Source: Heterobilharzia americana
Taxonomy: Eukaryota; Platyhelminthes; Trematoda; Strigeidida; Schistosomatidae
Direction of reading: 5' to 3'
Assembly (NCBI GenBank): GCA_944470555.2
Contig: OX104134.1
Span: 15,541,248 to 15,605,247 of the forward strand
Length of the DNA: 64,000 nucleotides
Part shown: in pieces, positions 22,359 to 33,194 of the stretch
How the letters are laid out: each line of letters begins with the position of its first letter
How positions within the stretch are numbered: the stretch's first letter is position 1
The notes under the pieces: generated by a model
Seen by the model: only the letters and a program-made list of their open reading frames with translations
The model's database searches: none
What the model was told of the DNA's origin: nothing
Program-made: the position numbers and the translations under genes

Positions 22359-23220
22359 TAAGTGAATCATTAATATAGGTGTAAAACTTGGGGAGTGTGG
22401 TGGAATTTAATTCCGTATTAGATTTGTTCATCTGATTTATAACACACAGTGATATCTAGTATTATTTACTTGATGACGTTTCCAGCGTAGATTATTACTC
22501 ATAATCATATCAATGTAATCACACCACTTTCGACATTTGATTGTTATAGTTACGTCACTTTATATGAGTTGTTGTCTAATAACAAAACTTTACGTAGAAT
22601 CATCAACAGAGCTGGAATTAAGGTGGCATTTAAATGTACAAACTCACTCAGAGATAAACTTTGTCGTCTGGCTTAAGGATCCGATAGAACCAATTAAGCA
22701 AAATAATATAATCTATCAAATTCCATGTAATGACTGTGAGGTCAAGTATATAGGTCAAACTAGTCGGTCGAGGTCAGTTAGAATGGCCGAACATAAGAAT
22801 TTAGCTAAATGTAGAACAACAGATGTAAATAAGATCAATAATCTAGAAAAAGACTCGGCTATTGCTGTGCATACATTAACACACAACAACAAAATAGGGT
22901 GAGATAAAGCCACTGTACTTAAGTCCAATATAATTAGGTGGAGAGAGAGATTGATGACAATCTTTGTTCATTGAATCCGCTAACAACCAACACATGTAAT
23001 AGAAATGATGCAACACCTATACCATAGATATGGAAAATTTTACTATCAATAAAGACAAATCATATGAGGTGACATAACTATAAAAATCAAATGTCGAAAG
23101 TAGTGTGATTACATTGATGTGATTATGAGTAATAATCTATGCTGGAAACGTCATCAAGTAGACAATACTAGATCACTGTGTGTTATAAATCAAATAACTA
23201 AATCTAGTGTAAGTGAATCA
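22359..23220 (+). mobile_element. short Penelope-like element insertion with inverted terminal segments and 11-bp target-site duplication
   Basis: TAAGTGAATCA occurs at 22359-22369 and 23210-23220 and flanks an 840-bp insertion (22370-23209). Inside, about 150 bp at 22417-22568 is the inverted copy of 23061-23207, and the roughly 490-bp centre holds the GIY-YIG end of a PLE protein. 5'-truncated PLE copies with terminal segments in inverted orientation are a known peculiarity of Penelope-like elements. Both repeats and the duplication are directly visible. Confidence 0.85.
22585..22902 (+). pseudogene. PLE type-B C-terminal region with GIY-YIG endonuclease, frame-broken
   Basis: One frame gives TLRRIINRAGIKVAFKCTN, a conserved PLE linker, and ends at TAA. 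The +1 frame continues as KDPIEPIKQNN, IIYQIPCNDCEVKYIGQTSR and RMAEHKNLAKC, the GIY-YIG nuclease start with its Cys pair, the YIG motif and the Arg and Glu-His that follow. The frame break at CTGGCTTAAGG is shared exactly with the copy at 33.07 kb. No RT domain is present. Confidence 0.8.
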
Positions 23221-24324
23221 CTTAAAAATCCTATGTTTAAGAAAAAATTTATTGGTTTTTAACTAGTGTTAGCCACCAGTAAAACCTTTTTCTGTTTCTT
23301 ACCACTTGGTTGTAGCTTAGAATCATGACAGGGTATAAGTAACATACTGAGAAAATTCGATGACAGTCAGGATGAAACGATCCAGCATAACTATGATCGT
23401 TCTCAATGTACAAATTTCATTGTCATTTCAACAGATAGTATTAGATATTGACTGAAAAGCACGCTGTATCGTGTCAACACATTAAACATTGGGATGCTCT
23501 GACCAATGGAACAAGCAAACGGTGTCATCAGAGTATGATATGCTCATATCATCACGGTAAAACAGACCCATACGAAGACGAGTTTAGCATCAATAACGGT
23601 TTAAATCACAAGACAACACAGTATTTTTTTGTTTCTATTATACATTTTTGTTTAGAGTAAAACTCAAGCCAGTAGATAATAACCACGGTTGCTTTCCCAA
23701 AAATATGATAAACAAATAGCACTATAAAAAACAAAATATTCAGCAAAGAGGACTTTTCAACGAATTTATTCTCAAGTTGTACATTCTTATATGTATGATA
23801 TTTAAAGGGTGAAAAGAAATTCATTAGAAATTTTATCCTTGAACATCTAATCAATTCCAACCATTCGACAGACCTAAACATTGACTTTAAGGTTATCTAT
23901 TGAATCCACTCAAACATCTCACGTTTTCTTCCTCTTCAACTTCCAAAAACAGCAAAGGCCATGGCTATCCATGAAGTAAAATCTGACCTTTGTGTGCAGA
24001 AAAGAAGTAAGTTCAATATGCGTCTCTACCTCGGCCTTAACTTATTTTGGTCTTGGAGTACATCGTCCCTTTTTTGTTTTTTCAATTTACCATTTTGATA
24101 GATTACTAATTGCAACTTTTAACAAAACACTTCCAGTTTATTCCAATTAACTTGCCTCATTCACATTACCTAGGCCTTTGATTGTTTTTTAACTCCACAT
24201 TTTCACCTGTTTGTAATTTATTTGCACCTTATAAAAATCATCGACTAGCAATATTATCATTATAACCACCATTATTGTTATTTCAACCTCCCATTATTTA
24301 AGTCAAATCTTTCTCACGAATCAG

Positions 24325-24328
<4 letters not shown>

Positions 24329-24369
<41 letters not shown>
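24329..24369. repeat. (TA)n microsatellite
   Basis: About 20 uninterrupted TA units. Confidence 0.97.
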
Positions 24370-24371
<2 letters not shown>

Positions 24372-24888
24372 CAGCTTGGGAATAAATTTGTCAAAAAGAG
24401 TCCTATTCTTTGAACATCTTGTTTTTGATCCCCAAAAAGGAATAATGAAATAACACTATATACTTTTCAGAGACAAAATAGGCTTGACATAAGTGAAGAA
24501 GGGATGTGATGGCAACAAAGTGAAAGTTGAATGCTGAAATTGCAGCAATTTTAATAAAGTGAGCTTAATCGAAGCTGAAAGAACCAAATAATGAGATATG
24601 TGTTTAATTTCAGTCGTTCTCTTATCCATCTTCATTTTTAATTTATTGCCAGTGCATTCAGTAGATTAGACTTAGTTTCGCTTTCTCAAGAAGTAATGGA
24701 AAGAAGAATTGATCCATGACACAAAATAACAATAAACTTATCTAATATGCGACGTAGAAGAGAGACGGAATAACATTATTAAGTACGCAGTGTTTTTGAA
24801 TATTTGTGATATACTTGAAACTTTATGCATCAAACTGATACTGGAATCACAAGAGTAGATCAAAAATAAAATCAATAAAAAACTCTTA

Positions 24889-24890
<2 letters not shown>

Positions 24891-24953
<63 letters not shown>
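24891..24953. repeat. (AT)n microsatellite
   Basis: About 31 uninterrupted AT units. It generates a spurious Tyr-Ile run in one frame. Confidence 0.97.
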
Positions 24954-24957
<4 letters not shown>

Positions 24958-25144
24958 CATATGAATATTTTGATCCAATAAATAGAACAAGATTATGTAG
25001 GTACCTACGTTTATTAGCGAGAACTCATATAACTACAGTCAACCACACTCTTTCTGTATCTCACTACTGAGTTAAAACTGTTTTCTTCAGACTTTCAGTC
25101 CCTTTTTCATTTTATTTCTAAGTCAACATTAGATGATGACGATT

Positions 25145-25546
25145 AATTTGCAAATGATTTACAAATCATGCTGTCCACGTTGATATTTTTCACAGCTGAG
25201 TAGTTTTTCATCTGTCAGACTGTGGTGACAACAAGGTCTCCGCTGGAAACCTCTCAGCTAAGATAACAAGATGTAATCTCTGACACAAAAGTGGCATTGA
25301 CTGGCAAAATGTACTGCTACATGATACTGTAGATCAGCCTGGGTGGTTTCTAACTATTCAAATTGTTTATCAGTAGTAGCTTTCACTAGTCTATGACACT
25401 TTTGTGCCAGAGATCACATCTTGGGGTCTCTGCTGAATGATTTCTTGCTGAAACCCTGTTGATGCTGCAGTTGGGCAATTGAAAAACTACTCGGCTGTGG
25501 AAAATGTCAAGGTGGACCGTGGAATTTGTAAGTCGTTTCCAAATTG
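25145..25546. mobile_element. foldback (MITE-like) element with about 175-bp imperfect inverted arms
   Basis: The left arm 25145-25320 and right arm 25373-25546 are imperfect reverse complements. Shared landmarks are CACAGCTGAGTAGTTTTTCA against the complement of TGAAAAACTACTCGGCTGTG, and GATGTAATCTCTGACACAAA against the complement of TTTGTGCCAGAGATCACATC. The centre is about 52 bp. No transposase frame lies inside. It could be a non-autonomous DNA transposon or the folded end of a retroelement. Part of the arm sequence recurs near 25.72-25.80 kb. Confidence 0.7.
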
Positions 25547-25830
25547 ACCATACTATTTTAGGTATATTGGTGCATACAAGTCATCTAGCCAGATTAAGGT
25601 GATGTGAACTAATTCGGCTTTCAGAGCTGAACTTTTTTGGGTACACCGCTGATGAGTTTAACCCAAAACGAACCAAACGACTGTCCGGTGTTAAGATTAT
25701 TCCCATCTGCCTGACGAAATCTGCAGATCAGTCTGTATGGTTTGTAACTACTAATGTTGTTCCCTAGCAGTAGCCTTCGATATAAGACTATTTTTTGACT
25801 TCATTCATTTCAGCAACAAATGCTAGCACT
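25547..25830 (+). mobile_element. short retroposon fragment carrying a type-2 hammerhead
   Basis: The segment contains a hammerhead at 25643-25691, and downstream (25715-25800) a sequence resembling the central and right-arm part of the foldback element next door: CTGCAGATCAGTCTGTATGG against CTGTAGATCAGCCTGGGTGG. Exact limits are not clear. Confidence 0.5.
25643..25691 (+). ncRNA. hammerhead ribozyme motif with G12 changed to C
   Basis: Stem I is a perfect ACACCG (25643-25648) with CGGTGT (25686-25691). The first core strand is a canonical CTGATGA (from 25649). Stem II pairs GTTT with GAAC. Stem III has A-U and C-G pairs around GACT, and C17 is at 25685. The one defect is CAAA where GAAA is required, so the G12 general base is C. 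By established hammerhead mechanism this should abolish or strongly reduce cleavage. Confidence 0.7.
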
Positions 25831-27330
25831 AATGGTTCATCGTTTTGTTCATAACCTTTGTATGATTTAATACAGAAAGTGTTTTTAATATTATAACCTA
25901 GACAGTGTTGAAATAGCGGTAGAATTAGTCTAGCGCACTGCTAATTCAATTTAGCAAGTATGAAGATCAACAGCCATTTACAGGTGGGACCTGACGTGCA
26001 GTCCTCGGTAAAATTTCGCATTTGAAGGATAGAAATAATGCACAAAATAAGTTCTTGAGGTATAGTGAAAGATTAGTAGCTCTTACAATTCATCCTTTCA
26101 CCATTTCTGAGTCCTAACTATGCATATTTCTTCCTGACACGAACACAGTTCAATATACACTTAAGAGATCTCACTTTATCATCAGAACAGTTAAATCTGA
26201 AATTATAAATTCGTTAATTTATCCGGCCATAGAAAATAGTCAGTCACACGGTTTACTTTTATCTCCCAAAAGTCCAATGATCAACTTACGAAAAATAACG
26301 TCTTATATTTGAACATAATCTTCAGTCATTTTTGATATCTGGTGTTTCCTTACCTTCTAAGTAGCTAGTTTCACCATAATGTCATTTTTAAGTTCATTTT
26401 AACAACAACAAAAATATATATTTATCGATATATAAAAATGAAGCTTTTTATTCAGTCTTACTTTATATTTACCGTAGAAAACATTTTCAACAATCATTAA
26501 TTAGTGAAATGAAAATTTTAGTCACTGAACTCTACAGAAAATTTGTACAATTAGTTCATCCACCTAATTTTATGTATTCAGAAATAATTTGGGTCGTAAA
26601 ATAATCAAAATTGAAAAAGTTCGTTCTATTGTTTTAAGTTTCATGATGTTACGACAAACAGTAAAAAACCGCATTTTTCAGAAGTTAATCACTGTAGTCA
26701 GTTTATTAACAACGTGAATCTTAAGCTATATTGGTGAGAATAAAAAATTATGATTCTTCGAAAGAATTTTCAGTGTTTTCAGATGATGGAAACTATCCAT
26801 GAATCACAAAGGTTATTACAAACACTATCATGAACTTTCAGTAAACTTGTTACAATAGATATATAAAAAAAACTAGTAAACTCTTTCTGTTTACATAGTT
26901 ATGTATGTGCGTATAAATGTATGGATTTTGGTATTGAAAATTAAAGTAAGATTTTGCTGTCACTATTGTTTATTTTCTCAGCTTATATGTATGAGACAAT
27001 ATGACTGTAACTGTTTAACTGATTTGTATTCAAACTAATGGAGATTATTTTATATACAATTCTATACATTATTCATCATCTGAAAATATTACTATCTTCT
27101 CAGTAAAAAAGAGTGAAAAATTCTTTTAAATTTCGGAAATGAAACGTTTTCACGTCATTAGAATATTTTTCTAACGAAAGAGACAAATGTTTTCCTGTAA
27201 ACGTTCATTGTTATAATCAATACCCTTCAGATTTGTTTACATCAGTTGACTATCATCATGTAGAAAAAATATTTTTATTCAATACAAAATTGGAACGTTG
27301 ACAGATATTTAGTATTATTGCTTATATTAC
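25831..27330. other. AT-rich DNA, nothing recognised
   Basis: No repeat, RNA or convincing frame was seen. Confidence 0.45.
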
Positions 27331-27334
27331 ACCG

Positions 27335-27650
27335 TCGTTGATTGAACCGAACTGATTAGTCTCTGTTGCCATATGGGCTCCTAGGCGGATGCCTAGATAT
27401 TGCTTGTCTTTTAACTATGTATGCAAGTAATAACACTAAACCTATACCCGTCACGTAAGAAGAGGCTATCGTGGCTCAGTGGTGTAGTGGGTAACGCCCT
27501 TGCATTTGAGGCGATCGCTTCCGAGTCCGAATCCCAGTGGAAACAACATCACTCACTGAGAAGCAGGTACATCCAGCTGACGAGTCCCAAATACGATGAA
27601 ATGCACATCCTGGATTCCACTGCTAGGCACTGCCCATCATTACCATACAT
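27335..27650 (+). mobile_element. hammerhead-bearing tRNA-derived SINE with leader, copy c
   Basis: The leader (ACCGAACTGATTAGTCTCTG, TGCCATATGGGCTCCTAGG) is shared with the palindrome at 6.37-6.53 kb and, reversed, with 46.55-46.61 kb. The tRNA-like head follows: TGGCTCAGTGGTGTAGTGGG resembles the A box and CGAGTCCGAATCCC the B box. Next come GCAGGTACATCCAG, the hammerhead and CTGCTAGGCACTGCCCATC. This is the most complete family-1 copy in the window. Confidence 0.88.
27567..27618 (+). ncRNA. hammerhead ribozyme, catalytic core intact
   Basis: Stem I is a perfect ATCCAG (27571-27576) with CTGGAT (27610-27615). The first core strand is CTGACGA (from 27577). Stem II pairs G.U, U-A and C-G (27584-27597). 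GAAA lies at 27598-27601, stem III is ATG-CAT closed by two bases (27601-27608), and the predicted cleavage is after C 27609. All consensus core positions are satisfied. Confidence 0.83.
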
Positions 27651-29689
27651 AGTTGACAGATATTGTTTAAAATTTAGAGATTGTAAGTGAGTTAGCGAAG
27701 CTCTGGTCATAACTCTTTGTCAATTGTCAAATGTTTCTTCATATAGCTTTTCTGTAATCATGATGTGACCCTAGTTATTTAATTGCACGTTTACATTGGT
27801 TGATCGCTGAAAAGCAGCCAATCTTATGCTGTCTAGACCTGAGTGCTGACCGAATTTTGGCGATCTTTTCGTAATGTTGTCACGAAGCTAGAAGGTTCAG
27901 AATCACGGTACACTTTGATGGATGTTATTTAGTTGGAGGCAAGTGGTAAGAAACTATCGACCTATGTTTCATGCCTGTGAGGACTAGTCAGTAGGGCGTA
28001 TCTACCACACTGAAGAAATTGAGAACATGCATTACCTAATGTTGCAGTCCGCGGAGTTGCCAGTGGTCCAAACCTCAGAAGGGACACCATTTCCTTCGAG
28101 GCTTCAGATAAGTCTTGCTCACGATGCCAACAAGCGCGAAAACTGGGTTCAGCAATTCCTGCCAGTCGCATCCAAACAACTAATACCTACATGTTTGTTT
28201 AAATGACAAGAAAGTAAACAGTTTTGTAGCATACAGGACATGATTCAGCCAACCACCTGCCCACTGACAAACAAAAGCTGTAGATGTCTGAATTTCGGCA
28301 GAGGAATGAGTTACAACATGAGGGAAGTTTGCGTGTTGCCTGTAAGAGCATTTATGAGACAAAAGTACAATGGTTCCTCAGCTCATCAAAATTTCTGTCA
28401 TTTTTTCAACTGGTGTAGTAGATTGTTTAGGTTCTTATCTCCAACAAATACTCGGAATAGGAATTTAAAGTTAAATTCGTAAATAATTTATTACCCATAG
28501 TGGAGGTAAATATTATATATCAAATCAATATCATATTAGTAGCTGCTTGTTAACCAGAGTTTATAGGTTTACGTTCATGTGTACACACATTTCCATATGG
28601 TTATTATCGTCCTTTGTTCTAATCTGCTTACTACGCCAAGGAGATAAATATGCAATGAGACGAAAAGTATTCTCTTATTGCAAAGAATATACATTTCCAG
28701 ATTTCGGTATAGTGAAATGAAAACTGATCTAATGGAAAAATTAGTTTTCTCGGTATGTTGACTTCAATTTCTTTGCTTTCAGAATAAATTCATGCTAACA
28801 CAAGTATCTGATTTTACAACAAACTCGTTTTATGCAGAAAAATAACTCTTGAATAGTACTTAAAGTCATCTGCTCATAAATTTCGAATTGACTAGTTCAG
28901 GTATTAGATGTAATGAATCCAAGGAATGTGGTGAAACTCAACACAGTTAAAATGCACTAGACTAGTTGAAAGTCACTTCCGTATGACAGCTAAAGCTCGA
29001 CTGTAACAAGTAGTATTTGCTATTTCACAGTAAATTTTATTTGGACGATGCAAATAAGTCACCTTAATAAGAATTACTTCAATTTTGTGGATGACTTCTT
29101 GGAACGTTTGTTATACATATAAAACACTTTATATGGCGTCAATTGGGAATCAGTGACAAGCCTATTCTTCAGGCGAATCCTTATTACTGATATTTATAAG
29201 TCTATCTGAGACTTGAGTTTGAAAAACAATTAGCCTTGTAACGTGTCGAATGAAGTCAAAAGTAAATCAGTACAGTGTTAGGGTTCAAAGTAGCAACTAC
29301 TACTTTACTGAAGCATTACTGCACTAACTAACGTGCCAGACCCAGCTAACTTTATATTTTACTTCATTTTATCTGATAATAAAATCAGTTTATCAGTAAC
29401 GTTAGTTCAAACACCAGATTTAACGGTCTACATTCTTAAGTATTAGTTTTCATAGGATCACTCTTCTTAGAAGGAAAAAAGTTTGGACTGATAAGCTATT
29501 CTAAACTGATGACAGTCACACATTTTGAATGTACATAAGAGTGTATAGGTTAATTTCCAATCCAGAAGTATGACGTAAGTGATCGAAAATGTGTCTTCCA
29601 TTTCACAAGTAATAAAGCTTTATGATGATCAAGGTAGGGATTCGGTTATAGGAAATTTTATGTGAACTTATCACTGCTCACTAAGTTTT
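27651..29689. other. AT-rich DNA with a possible old interspersed repeat
   Basis: The segment 27.84-28.17 kb shares patches with 61.47-61.86 kb (TGGTCCAAACCTCAGAAGGG against TGGTCCTAACCCCAGAGGGG, and the word ACCGAATTTT). The rest has nothing recognisable. Confidence 0.35.
27840..28170. repeat. possible interspersed repeat shared with 61.47-61.86 kb
   Basis: Several words are shared in the same order (ACCGAATTTT, a GTCCTAACC-type word, CCTTCGA- or CCTTTGA-like, CCAAACAAC), but with low overall similarity. The family is unknown. Confidence 0.35.
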
Positions 29690-29805
29690 TTAACAATTGA
29701 TATGATTATGAGCAATAATTTATGCTCAAAACGTCATCAGTTAAATAATACTATATCACTGTGTGTTATAAATCAAATAAACAAATCTAATATGGAACTG
29801 ATAAT
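29690..29805 (+). mobile_element. solo Penelope-like terminal segment
   Basis: This matches the terminal segment of the 22.4-23.2 kb PLE: GATTATGAGCAATAATTTAT, then AACGTCATCAG, then ATCACTGTGTGTTATAAATC. No coding sequence is attached, so it is a very short 3'-end copy. The bases just before CGTC read CAAAACG instead of CGAAACG. Confidence 0.75.
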
Positions 29806-30935
29806 AGACTTAGCACCTATCATTGTGGTATTGAAAAGCAATTTTGTCTAAAGAATGGAAAATTAAATGCAAGATAAGTAAGTTAAACCAGCTCATATGA
29901 GCATGTAACCTTCGTTAACTTCTAAGCGAAGATGAAGTAAACACTAGGCGTTCACGTTTAATTTTGTCATAGACACATAAAATGGTTCATTTCTGTGAAT
30001 CAAATTGTTTATAATAACTTGGGTTGTAATAATTTAGGAATTATGTGTAGAATGACAATTATTATAAAACAGCTACGGCAAGCCATGCAATTTATTAGGG
30101 GGCTTTAGATAATTCATCATATTTCAGTATCAACTTAAATGTCATTTATTAGCTCAGACAGGACCAATTCAAAAGTAACTTAGTCATTTGAAACCAGTCA
30201 ACAACTGATAAAGTTGAATAAGTTGAGCAGTGGATAAATGGATTATAAATGAAAGTCTTTTCTATCAGCTGACTCAGTTGTGTCAGCCTTTCGGTTCCAT
30301 AATCTCTTTTAGCACATATTTTCAACGATAGTGGTAACATTTTAACTTTACGACTACATAAGAATTTATATATAAACAAGTAAAATTGAATATAAATCAT
30401 GAGAGCGAGTTATGAGAGCTTCCCAAACAAACTGAAGTAATCCCCTATTATTTTAATTTTTGTATTGTCTTCACATACTTCGGTTTAGTGTAAGTTGACT
30501 TGATAAGTAAGTCTGTGATCAAATTGTTCGTAATCGATTGAAAATTTACACTTTTTTCCGTTGTTTGAACTGTTGTCGTTATTTGGCCACGGACTACAAA
30601 AAGTATGTAGTGGATTAAGAAGTATAACTATCAGAATCGTCGAAGTTATACAAGTGTTCAAATTAAACATAAGATCATGGAATGAACACGCTGAATCTTG
30701 CATATTTAATCATGCAGTGGCATCCTCAACAGTGTGTAAATCCTGTCTTAAACACAAAAACCAATTAGTTTTAAAATGTCACTAGGTGGAATAAGTGGTT
30801 AGATAACTAACACCTTAATCGAACTTTTGGTTTAGACTATCTTAAAAGCACAAGCTAGAACTAAGTTTTTTAAGTATGGCAACAAAAAGTCTGTAATTTT
30901 TCTTTTTGAGGATGTAAAAGATTTTATTTTGTGTT
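29806..30935. other. AT-rich DNA, nothing recognised
   Basis: Short frames only. Overlapping frames near 30.15-30.79 kb show no recognisable motif. Confidence 0.45.
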
Positions 30936-31110
30936 TTTATGTATTATCAATTTGGCTGTCTGAGATAGCCATGATTTGGCAGACTAGTACTTATACTGGG
31001 TGATAATTGAAGGTGAGATGAAAATTTGAACTCCGGCCGGATTCGAACCAGCGACTACCGGGTTTCTGACCATATGCTCTACTGACATTACCGATATGCT
31101 GTCATAGTTC
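30936..31110 (-). mobile_element. tRNA-derived SINE (type 3), copy 1
   Basis: On the minus strand a tRNA-like T arm, GCTGGTTCGAATCCGGC, lies at about 31043-31059. It is followed downstream by a body ending in the complement of GAGATAGCCATG. A second copy lies at 53.46-53.63 kb with the same body (ATACTGGGTGAT, CCGGATTCGAACCAGCGAC on the plus strand). The tRNA-like head is degenerate here. Confidence 0.65.
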
Positions 31111-32470
31111 ATTGTCAGGAGGTTGAAATGCGGTTGTTTTGGCTGTATAATGTGCTGTTTGAAGTACTCTGGTGTTACAGCTCATTGATAGGAGACTACT
31201 TTAATGTAGATGACAGTCTCTCAGCTTTTAAACTGTATTTCGAAAATATGAAAATCAGTCAACATTTACCCGGATGGTTTCTGCAAAAGGAATCATGATA
31301 TGGGCAAACTCGTCTTCAGTAGTTTTGCTAGTTTGTTCCGTGAGAAATTCATGCTTCAAAACATTTGGGGGAAGGTCACATCTGCATATTGACTTAAGTA
31401 GATGTTACTGCGTATTGACTGGTTTCCCTTTTCTATCGTAAGAACTTCGAATACGATTTTGTCGCTTTGGTACATGAAAAGGATTAAATATTTCCCAGCA
31501 AAAAGAATTAATTCTGATCTCAGTCAGATGATTCATCAAGCAACAACAATTGCACAGACACAGCGCATATATCTTAAATACGTGTCTGCGTGCACACTTA
31601 AAAGCCTAACAAAGAACAAAAGGCAGTCAAGAGCTAAGACATATTAAAATGGCTATTACATGGATACTGAAAACCAATTTATTTATTGCACATAATACTA
31701 GTATTTAAAAAACTATACAACGCTGGATTATCAGCATCTTCCCTTGTCTAGTCTAACTCTTTGGTTTTCCTACTTATGTTTAGAACCTATCTGCATGGAA
31801 CATCAGGTAAAAGCATTTATACAAAGGTGGGTTAGCACATGTGCAAATGTGTGCATTAAATGCAATACAAAGAGTCATATTCGTTTCTCAGCCGATTATT
31901 ACCTACCCGTGATAAAGTGCACCTGTGTGAAATGACTAAGAAGAGGAAAAGCAATATGATTTCCGAAATCATATTGGTAAGTTGAAGTTTCAGAGAATTT
32001 AAGTGTATACATTTTTACGTCTAATACTAATGCTACAAAAGATAAATTATGAATCAAGTGGCTTCATCATAAGACACCGGTAAAAGTAAAACGCCATTTG
32101 GGGTTAAAGGAGAACAAGTTCACAGTGTTTTTCTAGACATAATTTCCATTGAATCCATAATCCCTAGGTCAGACAGAAACTACCAGTACAACTTCATGTT
32201 GTTTTGTTTGGTACCACTCAGGACACAGTTTTATTACCTGGATAGCCTTTGGAAAGTACACGATTTCAAGTGGTAACACCCAGTTGTTTACACGAATTTC
32301 TATCATTCGATAGAATCATCCCTTCCATTTTTATCTCAAATACAGTGAAGATTTCCAGAGATCTGCAGCAAGTAGAGGGTTATTACAAGTGTTAGATATG
32401 TATTCAATGGTTTGGTTCAGTAAACTGTCACAATATCCTTACCCTTTATGTGGTTTTAATGTTTACATGG
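31111..32470. other. AT-rich DNA, nothing recognised
   Basis: Frames of 81 and 63 codons (31402-31647 and 31744-31935, plus strand) have no recognisable motif. Confidence 0.45.
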
Positions 32471-33194
32471 CCAAGATGAACCAAGCATTTTTTGGGTATT
32501 CCTTACTTTAATAATCTGTATCAGCCGGAACATATCGACAATTTCTTCGCACGTATAAACTCAGTAGTAGGCGCAACTGAATTCACTTACGAGGTAGAAA
32601 ATGAACAAGCAGAATTGCCTATGTTGGATTACATGATAGAACAAGGGGTAAACTGTGGTTTCGATACTACCGTCTACAGAAAACCGACACACTCCAACAA
32701 GTATCTAGACTTCAAGTCATCTCATCCAACGCCAGTTTAGGCAGGTTTAGTTAAGTGTCTAAGTGAAAAGGGCTAGAAGTTGGTGCAAGAAATTAAACAA
32801 GGAACTGAAACACAAAAGAAGCGCTAATAGTTAATAATTATTCTCCTCAGTTTATCAAGAAATTCGTGCGAGCACACGAGACGAAATAATAGCAGTAACA
32901 CCAGTACGAATAATAACGACAACACGAGTAAAAAGGAGTTCACAGCCTCCATTGTATTACCCTATAAGAAGCGTACCTCAGAAACTTTACGTAGAATCAT
33001 CAACAGAGCTGGAATTAAGGTGGCATTTAAATGTACAAACTCACTCAGAGATAAACTTTGTAGTCTGGCTTAAGGATCCGATAGAACCAATTCACAAAAA
33101 TAATATAATCTATCAAATTCCATGTAATGACTTTGAGGTCAAGTATATAGGTCAAACTAGTCGGTTGGGGTCAGTTAGAATAGAGAAGAGATGA
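32471..33194 (+). pseudogene. Penelope-like element type B: RT C-terminus, linker and GIY-YIG start
   Basis: The frame at 32492-32740 carries INSVVGATEFTYEVE, LPMLDYMIE, FDTTVYRKPTHSNKYLDFKS and SHPTP, the conserved region after the PLE polymerase core. Then come a linker (VNNYSPQFIKKFVRAHE), the segment TLRRIINRAGIKVAFKC and, in another frame, IIYQIPCNDFEVKYIGQTSR. Both parts are frame-broken. The second Cys of the IPCNDC pair is Phe here. The 3' part is almost identical to 22.58-22.79 kb, including the same frame break at CTGGCTTAAGG. Confidence 0.8.

Larger units (their letters stand above)
23221..25140. other. AT-rich DNA with two long TA tracts
   Basis: Apart from the TA dinucleotide tracts entered separately, a pyrimidine-rich stretch at 23.92-24.33 kb ends in the first tract and could be an old element 3' UTR, but no coding remnant supports this. 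Confidence 0.4.

Noticed and set aside
24738..24956. Tyr-Ile repeat protein
   Set aside because: It is translation of an (AT)n microsatellite.
25407..25460. A further hammerhead in the right arm of the foldback element (CTGCTGAATGATTTC...GCTGAAACCC)
   Set aside because: The first strand has an extra base (CTGAATGA), no stem I partner was found, and stem III does not form.
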